The notes: a model not told the origin generated them from the letters alone. A DNA stretch of 64,000 nt from Hwangdonia seohaensis (GCF_031932625.1 NZ_JAVSCK010000004.1:352426-416425); one strand, 5' to 3'; positions 25,104 to 34,876 are shown, counted from the stretch's first letter. Program-made: numbers and translations.

Positions 25104-26888
25104 TTATTCCTGGTTATCTAATACGCTTTTTGGGTAAACCTTCTCCTTTTCACCTTTTTTCTTTACGTTTTTTGGTAAATTCCTCGACGCTTTGGAGTTT
25201 TCTTTTGAATTGGCGGCGCTGTCCGCTTTTTTGATACGTTCCAATAAATCTTCATCTACAAAATCCTCTTGTGGCACATAATCTTCCAATCCTTTTATAA
25301 CGGGCAAAACCAATGGCGGATCATCTTTAAATAAATCTTCAACGCTACGCGGACGCTCGTCGTCGCGCCAATCGAAGCCTTTTAAAAGTTTTTCGTTTTT
25401 CGGGTATTTGGATTCTGGATAAATATCACCATCTATTTGGTTGATTTTCCTCACTTCTTCAATTTCTCTATCAGTTATAAAAATAATAATGCTACCGGAT
25501 TTCGATTTGTCAATCCCCACCAGCTCATTTTCATCATTTCTAAAATAGTAAATGGATTGAGCGTTTCTCAAAACATCGACTTGGTACAGCTCATTGTCCT
25601 CATCAAACAATCCAATCAGTTTTTTGCCGTTTATTTGATTATAGCCTGCATCTAAGGTGTCTTTGCTTATAATGAACGCATTGTCGAACACAATAAGCGA
25701 GTCCAGTTTTTCGGTTTTCGGATTCGATTTTAAGTGAATGGTATCCCCGGTCATTTGGTTTTCAATATTCCAAAGAATGGGTTTTCGTTTTACCGAAAAG
25801 GCATCATTGCTATCAAATTTCGAGATGTTTATAAGCTGTGTTAAGCCAGTTTCTTGGTTGGAGTGAATAGAATCTGCCTTGGCACTCATATCACTTTTAA
25901 AAAGACGCGCATTTCTAAAGGCCCTAGTGATTCTTTTTTCGGGTTTGCCCGTAACCATAAGCGTATCGGCGTGTATGTAAATCGAGTCTTTTTGTTGTAC
26001 TGTAATCGCCAAGGCCCGTTTTGTAATAAACATGGAGTCTTTTTCCTTGAAAACCTCGGCATAATGCCCTCTTACAATGCTTTTGTTTAAGGTGTCGGTT
26101 ACCGTAATATTGTTGGTTGCCGATGCAAAACTGGTATTGTTGTCAAAGTATAAACTGTCGCCTTCAACAGTTCTGTTTTCGTAATCTATTTTTGCTTTTT
26201 TAAGGGCATACCCTATTTTAGTTTCGGTGTCGTAAAAACCTTTTTCGCAATAGGTGACACTTTCGGGCGTGGTTATGGTTGAAGGCCCAAATAAATAGGC
26301 GTGTTTGGTTTCGTCATAAAAATCGAAATAGTTGGAATTAACCACGGTGCTATCGCTTTTTAAGACCACATCTTCAACAAACTGATATTTTTTAGTATCC
26401 ATGTAGTAACGCCCAATTTTACTGGTAATGGTGCCAGAGGAATCGATTTGTACATGACCGCCATTTCTGTAAAAAGCCTGTTGTTTTAATCGGTCAAAAT
26501 ATAGGGTGTCTGATGAAATTTTAGAATCCGGGTTTTCCAAAACCACATCGCCACTGGCAAAGGCCAACTGTGAAATACCGCTGTATTCTACGTATTTAGA
26601 CGTCATATTAATCGTGTCGCCTTGTTTAATAATAACGTTTCCGTAGGCTTCAACAAAATCTTCGTTGCCATAATGAATGGCTTGATCGCACCACATGTTT
26701 ATACCGCCGTGTATAATATGTACTTGCTGCGAATCGTCTCGCGTTAAAATTTTAGCACCAGGATATTTTTCTTCGTCAAAAGTTAAAAATCCAGTATATT
26801 CTATTTTGATTTTTTTTTGAGCATGACAAAACTGTGATTGCCCAAAGCCAACAAAAAGTAGGATATATAAAAGATGTGATGGTTTCAA
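25104..26888 (-). CDS. OstA/LptA-like exported protein
   Basis: Periplasmic LPS-transport-type protein (OstA/LptA beta-jellyroll family, here the long Bacteroidota form of 594 residues). The start is placed at TTG 26888, which gives MKPSHLLYILLFVGFGQSQF ending in CHAQ: a good signal peptide. The open frame continues upstream to 27110, but that would overlap purA and run through its terminator. OstA-type repeats recur across residues 50-400 (GNVIIKQGDTINMTSKYVEY, SGDVVLENPDSKISSDTLYF, KSIVRGHYAEVFKEK). The C-terminal ~90 residues are charged, with Lys/Glu-rich ending. Role in LPS export is inferred from family. Confidence 0.85.
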   Translation of the reverse strand: MKPSHLLYILLFVGFGQSQFCHAQKKIKIEYTGFLTFDEEKYPGAKILTRDDSQQVHIIHGGINMWCDQAIHYGNEDFVEAYGNVIIKQGDTINMTSKYVEYSGISQLAFASGDVVLENPDSKISSDTLYFDRLKQQAFYRNGGHVQIDSSGTITSKIGRYYMDTKKYQFVEDVVLKSDSTVVNSNYFDFYDETKHAYLFGPSTITTPESVTYCEKGFYDTETKIGYALKKAKIDYENRTVEGDSLYFDNNTSFASATNNITVTDTLNKSIVRGHYAEVFKEKDSMFITKRALAITVQQKDSIYIHADTLMVTGKPEKRITRAFRNARLFKSDMSAKADSIHSNQETGLTQLINISKFDSNDAFSVKRKPILWNIENQMTGDTIHLKSNPKTEKLDSLIVFDNAFIISKDTLDAGYNQINGKKLIGLFDEDNELYQVDVLRNAQSIYYFRNDENELVGIDKSKSGSIIIFITDREIEEVRKINQIDGDIYPESKYPKNEKLLKGFDWRDDERPRSVEDLFKDDPPLVLPVIKGLEDYVPQEDFVDEDLLERIKKADSAANSKENSKASRNLPKNVKKKGEKEKVYPKSVLDNQE

Positions 26889-26973
26889 AGTAACATTTGT
26901 TTGTAGCAAAAATAACGATAATAATAAAGTTAAATTATCTGTTATGTTTTTTTTATGATTTTGGTATGAAACA

Positions 26974-27016
26974 AAAAACGCTTCAATCCCAATAGTTATC
27001 GGGAGAAGCGTTTTTA
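26974..27016 (-). terminator. Terminator of purA
   Basis: AAAAACGCTTC and GAAGCGTTTTT arms flank a loop containing a second short CCC/GGG pairing. On the minus strand the T run follows the arm, as expected downstream of purA. Confidence 0.85.
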
Positions 27017-27033
27017 AATTTGTGTTTTGTTTT

Positions 27034-28320
27034 TTATGAAACAAATTGCTTCCTGAAAATAGTCTGTTTTCTATCAGGGCCAACGGAGACAATGGTAATA
27101 GGGATTTCAAGTTCCTTTTCTAAAAATTCTATGTATTCGTTTAAAGCTTTTGGTAACTGTGAAGCTTCAGACATTTCAGTTAGATCTTCACTCCATCCGT
27201 TTAATTCTGTATATATAGGTTCTACATTTTCAGGTTCGATATTATAAGGGAAGTGATGAATAATATCGCCTTTGTATTTATATGCCGTACACACTTTTAA
27301 GGTTTTAAAACCGGAAAGTACATCGCCTTTCATCATCATTAATTGGGTTACTCCATTAACTTGACAAGCATATTTTAAAGCTATTAGGTCGAGCCAACCG
27401 CAGCGTCTTGCGCGTCCGGTTGTTGCACCGAATTCGTTGCCCACTTTGGCCATGGTTTCTCCGTCTTTATCGAACAATTCGGTAGGGAACGGGCCAGAAC
27501 CCACACGGGTTGTATAGGCTTTAAAAATACCGAAAACCTCACCGATTTGATTTGGCGAAACGCCTAAGCCGGTACAAGCTCCTGCGGCCGTAGTATTGCT
27601 GGATGTTACAAACGGATAGGTGCCAAAGTCGATATCCAACAACGAGCCTTGGGCACCTTCGGCTAAAATGGTTTGTCCGGATTTTTGTGCTTGGTAAATA
27701 TATTCTTCGGAATCGATAAATTTTAATGATTTTAAAACTTCGATGGCTTCAAAAAATTCTTTTTCCAATTCCGCTAAATCGTATTGAACGTCTACATTGT
27801 AAAAAGCAATCATCGATTCGTGCTTATTGGCTAAAGCTCTGTAACGTGTTTTCCAATCGCTCAACTCCAAATCGCCCACACGAATGCCGTTTCTGCCGGT
27901 TTTGTCCATATAGGTTGGGCCAATACCTTTAAGGGTCGAGCCTATTTTAGCTTTCCCTTTTGAGGCTTCGCTGGCAGCATCCAACAACCGATGTGTTGGT
28001 AAAATAATATGTGCTTTACGGGAAATTAGAAGCGATTTTCTGTAATCAACGTTTTGTTCTTCTAATTTATCCAGTTCTTTTTTAAAGATAACAGGATCGA
28101 TAACCACGCCGTTTCCGACTAAATTAGTGGCATCGTCATGGAAAATCCCCGACGGAATGGTGTGTAATACATGTTTTCTTCCGTTAAATACCAAAGTGTG
28201 TCCTGCATTTGGACCACCTTGAAAACGTGCAATAATGTTGTAGTTGGAAGTTAGAACGTCAACAATTTTTCCTTTGCCTTCGTCTCCCCATTGTAACCCT
28301 AGTAGTAAATCTACTGCCAT
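27034..28320 (-). CDS. purA: Adenylosuccinate synthetase
   Basis: Commits IMP to AMP synthesis with GTP and aspartate; cytoplasmic. Length 428. Motifs: LLGLQWGDEGKGKIVDVL (GTP/IMP loop with catalytic Asp), GGPNAGHTLVFNGRKH, GIGPTYMDKTGR, EGAQGSLLDIDFGTYPFVTSS, GRARRCGWLDL. It starts 20 bases after the fur-like gene, within the series rdgB, relA/spoT, fur-like, purA, and is closed by a terminator. Confidence 0.97.
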   Translation of the reverse strand: MAVDLLLGLQWGDEGKGKIVDVLTSNYNIIARFQGGPNAGHTLVFNGRKHVLHTIPSGIFHDDATNLVGNGVVIDPVIFKKELDKLEEQNVDYRKSLLISRKAHIILPTHRLLDAASEASKGKAKIGSTLKGIGPTYMDKTGRNGIRVGDLELSDWKTRYRALANKHESMIAFYNVDVQYDLAELEKEFFEAIEVLKSLKFIDSEEYIYQAQKSGQTILAEGAQGSLLDIDFGTYPFVTSSNTTAAGACTGLGVSPNQIGEVFGIFKAYTTRVGSGPFPTELFDKDGETMAKVGNEFGATTGRARRCGWLDLIALKYACQVNGVTQLMMMKGDVLSGFKTLKVCTAYKYKGDIIHHFPYNIEPENVEPIYTELNGWSEDLTEMSEASQLPKALNEYIEFLEKELEIPITIVSVGPDRKQTIFRKQFVS

Positions 28321-28340
28321 TTTGATGTTATATTTGTTGT

Positions 28341-28808
28341 TTATTTATCCTGATTTTGATCAGGTTTTTTTCTGTTTCCGTAAAAATAGAGTGAGTGGTT
28401 GTTTATTTCGATATCGAAAACTTCTTCGATGGTTTTTTTTATGGTTTGAATACGCGGGTCACAAAACTCAATAACTTCGCCCGTATCGGTTAAAATAACA
28501 TGATCGTGCTGTCTGTCAAAATACGATTTTTCGTAGTGTGCTTGATTGTGCCCAAACTGATGTTTTCTAACCAAACCACAGTCTAAAAGCAATTCTATGG
28601 TGTTGTAAAGTGTGGCACGAGACACCCGGTATTTTTTGTTTTTCATGCTGAGGTACAACGACTCAATATCGAAGTGCTCGTTGCTGTTGTAAATTTCTTG
28701 CAGAATAGCGTATCTTTCGGGCGTTTTTCTGTGTCCGTTATTCTCTAAAAAGCTTGTAAAGACGCTTTTAACTATTTCCTGATTTTTGGTATCTGCTTTT
28801 GCATTCAT
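28341..28808 (-). CDS. Fur family transcriptional regulator
   Basis: Winged-helix metal-responsive repressor, 155 residues. The DNA-binding half has the GHRKTPERYAILQEIYNS start and VSRATLYNTIELLLDCGLVRK recognition helix. The metal-binding part has SYFDRQHDHVILTDTGEV followed by IEFCDPRI. The CxxC zinc motifs that usually follow HDH, and the C-terminal pair, are missing; the fold may rely on other ligands. Whether it senses iron, peroxide or zinc cannot be told. A -7 box lies just upstream, and purA follows after 32 bases. Confidence 0.9.
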   Translation of the reverse strand: MNAKADTKNQEIVKSVFTSFLENNGHRKTPERYAILQEIYNSNEHFDIESLYLSMKNKKYRVSRATLYNTIELLLDCGLVRKHQFGHNQAHYEKSYFDRQHDHVILTDTGEVIEFCDPRIQTIKKTIEEVFDIEINNHSLYFYGNRKKPDQNQDK

Positions 28809-28818
28809 AATTTCATCG

Positions 28819-28826
28819 CAAATTTA
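28819..28826 (-). promoter_or_regulatory. Bacteroidota -7 box of the fur-like gene
   Basis: On the minus strand TAAATTTG, matching TAnnTTTG, lies 10 bases upstream of the start codon within the 26-base gap after relA/spoT. Initiation about 7 bases downstream would give a very short leader. Confidence 0.45.
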
Positions 28827-28834
28827 CACTTTTT

Positions 28835-31048
28835 TTATACTCTAGTAACCTTATCTATGCCATTAATTTTTTTAAGTTTTTCCAATAGCTTTTTTATGAT
28901 GGTATTGTTTTTTACAACCACATTGATTTTACCTGAAAACAGCCCGTCGTTACTCTCAAAACTAATGCTTTTCATGTCTACGTGCATGTTTTCCGAAACA
29001 ATGCTGGTAATATCGTTTACCAAACCAATATGGTCAATTCCGGTAAGCGTAATTTTAACTAAAAATTCTTGCTGTGAAGAATCTATCCATTTGGCTTGCA
29101 TGATTCGGTAAGCGTAATTAGACTGTAAACTTACGGCATTCGGACAGTTTTTTTTATGCACTTTAATGCCTTCATTAACGGTTAAGAATCCAAACACATC
29201 ATCACCGGGAATAGGGTTGCAGCAGTTTGATAATTTATAATCCAATTTTTCTTCTTCTTTACCAAAAACAAGCGAATCGTATTTTGCGGTAACCTCGTCT
29301 TTCTCTAAATCCTCTTTTTTTACCGTTTGCTTTCTCGTTATTTTATTTTTGATAAAGCTCATTAAAGCATTGCTTCTTGACGACGCATATTCTTTGAGCA
29401 TGGTATTATCGATGGTGCCAAGACCCACCCTGTAAAACAAATCGAGACTGGTTTTAAGTTTAAAATAGTTCACCAATTCGTTTACCGAAGCTTCATTAAG
29501 CGTAATTTTCAACTGCTTTAATTTCCTTCTGAGAATTTCTTTTCCTTCCTCTCCAATACGTTTTTTATCTTCTTTTAAAGCCGATTTAATCTTGCTTCTG
29601 GCTCGGGCCGTAGTTGCATAATCCAACCAGTTGGCATTGGGTTTTGCCGATTCCGATGTTAAAATATCAACCTGATCGCCACTCTGTAATTCGTGACTTA
29701 AAGGCACTAGTTTCCCGTTTACTTTGGCACCACGTGTTTTCATGCCCACCTCAGTATGTATGCTAAAAGCAAAATCTAAAGAGGTTGCTCCTTTGGGCAA
29801 TGATTTTAATTCTCCCGTGGGAGTAAATACAAATATTTCTTTTGAATACAGGTTAAGTTTGAATTGCTCAACAAAATCCACCGCATTGGTGTCTGGGTTT
29901 TCCAAGGCCTCTTGAAGCCTGTTTATCCAAGTTTCTAAACTGTCTTCTTTTTCGCTATTCTGTTTGTATTTATAATGTGCGGCATAGCCTTTTTCGGCAA
30001 TTTCGTTCATACGCTCACTACGTATTTGCACTTCAACCCAACGTCCTTTTGGCCCCATTACGGTTATGTGCAACGCTTCGTAGCCTGTAGATTTTGGTGA
30101 AGAAATCCAATCGCGGAGGCGAATCGGGTTTGGTCTAAAATGGTCGGTAACGATGGAGTAGATTTTCCAAGCTAGAAATTTCTCGTTGGCTTCGTCGCTT
30201 TTGTAAATAATCCTAACGGCAAACTTATCGTAAACTTCATCAAACGAAACACCTTGAACCTGCATCTTTCTCCGAATGGAAAAAATGGATTTTGGTCGAC
30301 CTTTTATGGTGTAATCCATTAATTCCTTGTCTAAAGAATTTTTTATAACCTCGCTAAAAGCTGCAATATATTTGTCTTGCTCTTCCTTGCTTTCCTTTAT
30401 TTTATTTAAAATATCGTTGTAAACTTCGGGTTCGGTATACTTTAAACCCAAATCTTCAAGTTCGGTTTTAATATTATACAAACCAATTCGGTGCGCCAAA
30501 GGCGCGTAAATGTATAGGGTTTCCGATGCTATTTTGACTTGCTTGTCGTCGCGCATCGAATCCATGGTTTGCATATTGTGGAGTCTGTCGGCAATTTTTA
30601 TGATGATAACACGCACGTCGTCATTTAAGGTAAGCAGCATTTTTCGAAAATTCTCTGCTTGCATCGACACATCCATATCTTTTTTAAGCGATGAAATTTT
30701 GGTGAGCCCGTTAACAATTTTGGCAACGGTTTCCCCAAACATGCCTTCAATATCCGATATGGAATAATCTTCGCTGTCTTCAACAACATCGTGCAATAAA
30801 GCCGCGGCAATAGAGGTGGCATCCAATCCAATTTCCTGTGCCACGATTTTGGCAACCGCCAAGGGGTGGAAAATGTAAGCTTCACCAGATTTTCTGCGCT
30901 GATCTTTGTGGGCATCAATAGCCACGTCAAAAGCACTGCGAATTAGTTTTTTATCATCAGCTGAAAGTGTTCTGTAACTAACCTTTAGTAGTTCTTTATA
31001 GGCTTTGGCAATGGCAATATTTTCTTTTTCAAGTGCTTCCTCTGTCAT
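28835..31048 (-). CDS. relA/spoT: Bifunctional (p)ppGpp synthetase/hydrolase, RelA/SpoT (Rsh) family
   Basis: Makes and degrades the stringent-response alarmone (p)ppGpp. Length 737, full-length Rsh. The HD hydrolase domain (about 45-200) has YIFHPLAVAKIVAQE and ALLHDVVEDSEDYS, so hydrolysis is retained. The synthetase domain (about 235-350) has GRPKSIFSIRRKM and DKFAVRIIYKS. The TGS domain follows (KEIFVFTPTGELKSLPKGAT), then a zinc-finger-like SNCCNPIPGDDVFGF and a C-terminal ACT domain (residues about 660-735). It starts downstream of rdgB on the same strand. Confidence 0.97.
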   Translation of the reverse strand: MTEEALEKENIAIAKAYKELLKVSYRTLSADDKKLIRSAFDVAIDAHKDQRRKSGEAYIFHPLAVAKIVAQEIGLDATSIAAALLHDVVEDSEDYSISDIEGMFGETVAKIVNGLTKISSLKKDMDVSMQAENFRKMLLTLNDDVRVIIIKIADRLHNMQTMDSMRDDKQVKIASETLYIYAPLAHRIGLYNIKTELEDLGLKYTEPEVYNDILNKIKESKEEQDKYIAAFSEVIKNSLDKELMDYTIKGRPKSIFSIRRKMQVQGVSFDEVYDKFAVRIIYKSDEANEKFLAWKIYSIVTDHFRPNPIRLRDWISSPKSTGYEALHITVMGPKGRWVEVQIRSERMNEIAEKGYAAHYKYKQNSEKEDSLETWINRLQEALENPDTNAVDFVEQFKLNLYSKEIFVFTPTGELKSLPKGATSLDFAFSIHTEVGMKTRGAKVNGKLVPLSHELQSGDQVDILTSESAKPNANWLDYATTARARSKIKSALKEDKKRIGEEGKEILRRKLKQLKITLNEASVNELVNYFKLKTSLDLFYRVGLGTIDNTMLKEYASSRSNALMSFIKNKITRKQTVKKEDLEKDEVTAKYDSLVFGKEEEKLDYKLSNCCNPIPGDDVFGFLTVNEGIKVHKKNCPNAVSLQSNYAYRIMQAKWIDSSQQEFLVKITLTGIDHIGLVNDITSIVSENMHVDMKSISFESNDGLFSGKINVVVKNNTIIKKLLEKLKKINGIDKVTRV

Positions 31049-31119
31049 AAATTAAAAGTAACATAAAGAAAATTAACAGCCAACAAGATTTTAGTTTTTT
31101 GTGTTTAAAATTTTGAGGC

Positions 31120-31692
31120 TTACGAATTTAAAAAGGCTACAAGTAATTTTATGGCTTTTCCGCGATGGCCGATGCTGTTTTTTAGGTTCAAATCCATTTC
31201 GGCAAAAGTTTGGTTGTAACCATGGGGTTTAAAAACAGGGTCGTAGCCAAAACCTTTTTCGCCCTGTTTGGCAGTTGTTATTTCGCCTTTGCAAATCCCT
31301 GTGAACGTGTGTTGTTTTCCGTTTAATTGTAAAGCGACTACGGTCTTAAAATGGGCGCTTCTGTTTTCTTTATCACGTAATTCGGCAAGTAGCTTGTTGG
31401 TATTATCATCCGCATTTCGTTGCTCGCCGGCATAACGTGCCGAATAAACTCCCGGGGCGCCATGTAAAGCATCAACCTCTAAACCTGTATCGTCGGCAAA
31501 ACAATCGTAGCCATAATGTTGTTTTACGTATGCTGCTTTTTGGATGGCGTTGGCTTCAATCGTGTTTTGGGTTTCGGGAACATCTTCAAAACAGCCAATA
31601 TCCTTTAGGCTTAAAAGCTTAATGTGCGCCGGTATTAAAGCTTGTACTTCTTTAAGTTTATTAAGGTTGTTGGTGGCGAAAACGAGTTGCAT
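31120..31692 (-). CDS. rdgB: Non-canonical purine NTP pyrophosphatase (Ham1/RdgB)
   Basis: Removes dITP, XTP and similar nucleotides from the pool, avoiding mutagenesis; cytoplasmic. Length 190. Motifs: MQLVFATNNLNKLKEVQALI, CFADDTGLEVDALHGAPGVY, SARYAGEQRNADDN, GFGYDPVFKPHGYNQTFAEM and NSIGHRGKAIKL. It is the first gene of the rdgB-relA/spoT-fur-purA run and divergent from the thioesterase gene. Confidence 0.96.
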   Translation of the reverse strand: MQLVFATNNLNKLKEVQALIPAHIKLLSLKDIGCFEDVPETQNTIEANAIQKAAYVKQHYGYDCFADDTGLEVDALHGAPGVYSARYAGEQRNADDNTNKLLAELRDKENRSAHFKTVVALQLNGKQHTFTGICKGEITTAKQGEKGFGYDPVFKPHGYNQTFAEMDLNLKNSIGHRGKAIKLLVAFLNS

Positions 31693-31788
31693 AAATAGAT
31701 TGTTTATTACCCAAAGGTATAAGAATATTAAATAATTAGAAAGAATAAAGTAACTTAGGTTTTTTTAAACATTTAAGACCGCATAACA

Positions 31789-32325
31789 ATGAGATGGATT
31801 CGATTATTGGCCGCTTTAATTAGAGCAAAATTTAAAGAAAAAGTGCAGGCGACGGATACGGTACGGCTGTCCGTTAATGTTTGGATAACCGATATTGATG
31901 TATCGATAATGAATCATGCTGCCATTATGACCCTTTTTGAAATAGGAAGATTGGATTTTATGGTACGCACCAATTTTTTTAAAGTAGCTAATAAAAACAA
32001 ATGGTATTTCCCAACGCAAGCCATTAGTGTTCAGTATTACAGACCGCTTAAAATGTTTCAAAAAGCGCAGTTGTTTACTAGAATATCTTATGTGGATGAA
32101 AAATGGATTTATGTGGAACAAAAATTAATGCGGAAGGATAAAGTAATTGCCGCATGTTTGGTTAAAAACACGATTAAAAAGGGCAGGGAAACGGTATCTA
32201 CCTTTGAAATCATGGAAGCGTTGAATATTACGGAAGTGCCAAATAAAAAGTATGATTTAATTGAAACCCATGAATTGGAAACAACCCAAATGAACACGCG
32301 TTTAATTGAAGATTGGGGCGTGTAA
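31789..32325 (+). CDS. Acyl-CoA thioesterase-like hotdog-fold protein
   Basis: Length 178. It matches the 4HBT/THEM6-like hotdog family: NVWITDIDVSIMNHAAIMTLFEIGRLDFM followed by FPTQAISVQYYRPLKMF, and KWIYVEQKLMRKDKVIA; residues after about 145 are not conserved-looking. It likely hydrolyses acyl-CoA thioesters, but substrate is unknown. It precedes an acyl-CoA ligase gene by 62 bases and an alpha/beta hydrolase, suggesting a small lipid-related cluster. Confidence 0.8.
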   Translation: MRWIRLLAALIRAKFKEKVQATDTVRLSVNVWITDIDVSIMNHAAIMTLFEIGRLDFMVRTNFFKVANKNKWYFPTQAISVQYYRPLKMFQKAQLFTRISYVDEKWIYVEQKLMRKDKVIAACLVKNTIKKGRETVSTFEIMEALNITEVPNKKYDLIETHELETTQMNTRLIEDWGV

Positions 32326-32387
32326 ATAATCATCAAAAAGCGTTTTATCAGCATATTGCTTATCTTTAAAACCTAACCAAAACCAGT

Positions 32388-34034
32388 ATGACTTCATTCA
32401 ACTCACCTCTCGAAGCCTTTATGCATTGGGAAAACGAAACGCCCAATCGTATTTTTTTAAAGCAGCCCATTGCCGGAAACCTTGTTACCTATACCTTTAA
32501 GGAAGCAAAAGATGAGGTTTGTAAAATCGCTTCAAAATTAAAATCGTACAATTTACCAGAGGGCAGTCATGTAGCTTTGCTCTCAAAAAATTGTGCCCAT
32601 TGGTTGCTTTCGGATTTGGCAATTATGATGGCGGGCTACGTGTCCATTCCTATTTACCCAACCTTAAACGCCTCTGCGATTCAACAGATTTTAGAACACA
32701 GCGAATCCAAAGCCATTATTATTGGAAAGTTAGAAGATTTTGAATCTCAAAAATCTGGAATCCCAGATATTCACAAAATTAGCGTTGGCGCTTTTGGGGA
32801 AAATGAAGGCGATTTATGGGAAGATATAATTCAAAATCAAAAGCCTTTGGAAACATTGCCAACTATTGATGCCAGCCAAGTGCACACCATTATTTATACC
32901 TCCGGAACTACGGGAATACCAAAGGGCGTTATGCATACGGTGGGCAACATTATGGAAAGCATGCGGGTAATTAAATCGATAATTAAATTGTCTCCCACAC
33001 CGCGATTGTTTTCGTATTTGCCTTTAGCGCACGTTGCCGAACGTGTTGGTATTGGTACGCACGGTATTGTAATTGGCGCTGAATTTTCGTTTCCGGAATC
33101 GTTGGAAACCTTTGCTTCGGATTTGGAGAAATGCCAACCGCATTTGTTTTTGGCGGTGCCCCGGATTTGGGCCAAGTTTCAGGAAAAAATCTTGGAAAAT
33201 ATTCCACAGAAAAAGTTAAATATATTAATAAATATACCTTTTGTAAATCGTTTGGTTAAAAATAAATTGAAGCAAAAATTAGGTTTGAAGGACGCTTCGT
33301 TTATTGTTTCGGGAGCGGCACCTTTATCGGCCAGTTTAATGCGTTGGTTTAAAAAGATCGACGTGACCATTTATCAGGTTTACGGGATGACCGAAGATTG
33401 TATTATTTCGCATGCTACAAGACCGGGTTTCAATAAAATAGGAACGGTTGGAAAGGCTTTAGAGCCCGTGCAAATTAAGTTTTCGCTCGAAGGTGAAATT
33501 TTAATAAAAAACAACTGCTTAATGACCGGGTATTTCAAAGCGCCAGACCTTACGGCTCGTGTTTTTGACGATGCCGGGTATTTTAAAACCGGTGACAAAG
33601 ACGAGTACGACCACGACGGATATTTAACCATTACAGGTCGTGCAAAAGATGAATTTAAAACCGATAAAGGCAAGTATATTTCGCCATCGCATATAGAGTT
33701 GCTGTTGTCTAAAAACACCGATATTGAGCAAATTTGTGTGGTTGGCACGGGTATTCCGCAGCCTATTGCGCTAATAACCTTATCTGAACTTGGTATGGCA
33801 AAACAAAAATCCATTTTAACCAACGGATTGATTGAAACCCTAAACGCCGTAAACCCCAGTTTGGGAAAACATGAAAAAGTTGCAAAAGTGATTATTATGA
33901 AAGAAGATTGGACCGTTGATAATAATCTAATTACGCCCTCATTTAAGGTAAAGCGAAATAGTATTGAAAAAATACATCAGCCATTTTATAAATCTTGGTT
34001 TGAAATGCGTGATAAAGTAATTTTTGAATCGTGA
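32388..34034 (+). CDS. AMP-dependent acyl-CoA synthetase/ligase
   Basis: Activates a carboxylic acid as acyl-AMP then forms the CoA thioester; length 548. ANL-superfamily motifs: IIYTSGTTGIPKGVMHT (P-loop, A3), YLPLAHVAERVG, YQVYGMTEDCI (A5), YFKTGDKDEYDHDGYL and TITGRAKDEFKTDKGKYISP (A7-A8). The terminal lysine region (SFKVKRNSIEKI) is present. Fatty-acid chain length is not predictable. Its stop overlaps the start of the hydrolase gene by four bases. Confidence 0.92.
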   Translation: MTSFNSPLEAFMHWENETPNRIFLKQPIAGNLVTYTFKEAKDEVCKIASKLKSYNLPEGSHVALLSKNCAHWLLSDLAIMMAGYVSIPIYPTLNASAIQQILEHSESKAIIIGKLEDFESQKSGIPDIHKISVGAFGENEGDLWEDIIQNQKPLETLPTIDASQVHTIIYTSGTTGIPKGVMHTVGNIMESMRVIKSIIKLSPTPRLFSYLPLAHVAERVGIGTHGIVIGAEFSFPESLETFASDLEKCQPHLFLAVPRIWAKFQEKILENIPQKKLNILINIPFVNRLVKNKLKQKLGLKDASFIVSGAAPLSASLMRWFKKIDVTIYQVYGMTEDCIISHATRPGFNKIGTVGKALEPVQIKFSLEGEILIKNNCLMTGYFKAPDLTARVFDDAGYFKTGDKDEYDHDGYLTITGRAKDEFKTDKGKYISPSHIELLLSKNTDIEQICVVGTGIPQPIALITLSELGMAKQKSILTNGLIETLNAVNPSLGKHEKVAKVIIMKEDWTVDNNLITPSFKVKRNSIEKIHQPFYKSWFEMRDKVIFES

Positions 34035-34876
34035 TGACTCATAAAGAACATATAAGGGTAGGCCACTTAACATTCGATTGTAGAATATCGGGCAATAAAG
34101 AGAATCAATTGGTAATTCTGCTTCATGGCTGGCCAGAGACCGCTTTTATGTGGGTAAATATTATGCACGACTTGGCTAAACTGGGGTTTTACTGTGTTGC
34201 TCCAAACTTGAGAGGTTATAGCAGTGGCGCTATATTAAAAGGAAAAAAGAACTATACCATCGATAAATTGAGTCAGGATGTTTTGGATATTGCCAAGGCC
34301 GTAGGAAAGCAGAAATTTCACCTCGTTGGGCATGATTGGGGAGCTGTAATTGGATGGAAGGTGGTACACGACCACTCTGAGTCTATTTTAAGCTGGACTG
34401 CCTTATCCGTGCCTCACATACAAGCGTTTGGATATGCCATTAAAAACGACCCGATTCAAAAAAAGAAAAGTCGGTACATAAGGCATTTTCAAACGCCGTT
34501 TTTGCCGGAAATGAAAATTAGGAAAAACGATTTCGAATTACTTAGGAAATTATGGAAGCACAGCAGTAAAGAAGAGGTTGAAGACTATTTATCAGTCTTC
34601 AGACGTAAGGGTGTGCTTACGGCCAGCTTGAACTATTACAGAGCCAATGCAAAGATGTTTACAGACGGCGTGATTGGTGACATCGATGTGCCCACATTAT
34701 TTATTTGGGGCGAGCACGATGTGGCTATAGGCGCCGTAGGCGTAGAGCAAGGTCACCAATATATGAAAGGCTATTATAGGTTTGTAAAATTAGATGCGGG
34801 GCATTGGCTTATGCAAACAAAATATAACAGTGTTAAAGAAGACATATGTAGTCATCTTTTAAAATTCAAAGTATAG
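34031..34876 (+). CDS. Alpha/beta hydrolase, epoxide-hydrolase-like
   Basis: Length 281. It has the HGWPETAFMW oxyanion-hole motif, the nucleophile elbow GHDWGAVIGWK in which Asp rather than Ser is the expected nucleophile (epoxide hydrolase or dehalogenase type), the acid region WGEHDVAIG and the terminal His in DAGHWLMQTKYN. No signal peptide, so cytoplasmic. Cotranslated with the acyl-CoA ligase (ATGA overlap). Substrate is unknown. Confidence 0.85.
   Translation: MMTHKEHIRVGHLTFDCRISGNKENQLVILLHGWPETAFMWVNIMHDLAKLGFYCVAPNLRGYSSGAILKGKKNYTIDKLSQDVLDIAKAVGKQKFHLVGHDWGAVIGWKVVHDHSESILSWTALSVPHIQAFGYAIKNDPIQKKKSRYIRHFQTPFLPEMKIRKNDFELLRKLWKHSSKEEVEDYLSVFRRKGVLTASLNYYRANAKMFTDGVIGDIDVPTLFIWGEHDVAIGAVGVEQGHQYMKGYYRFVKLDAGHWLMQTKYNSVKEDICSHLLKFKV

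Noticed and set aside
26889..27110. N-terminal extension of the OstA-like gene
   Set aside because: It would overlap the purA 3' end and pass through the purA terminator; the TTG at 26888 gives a proper signal peptide.
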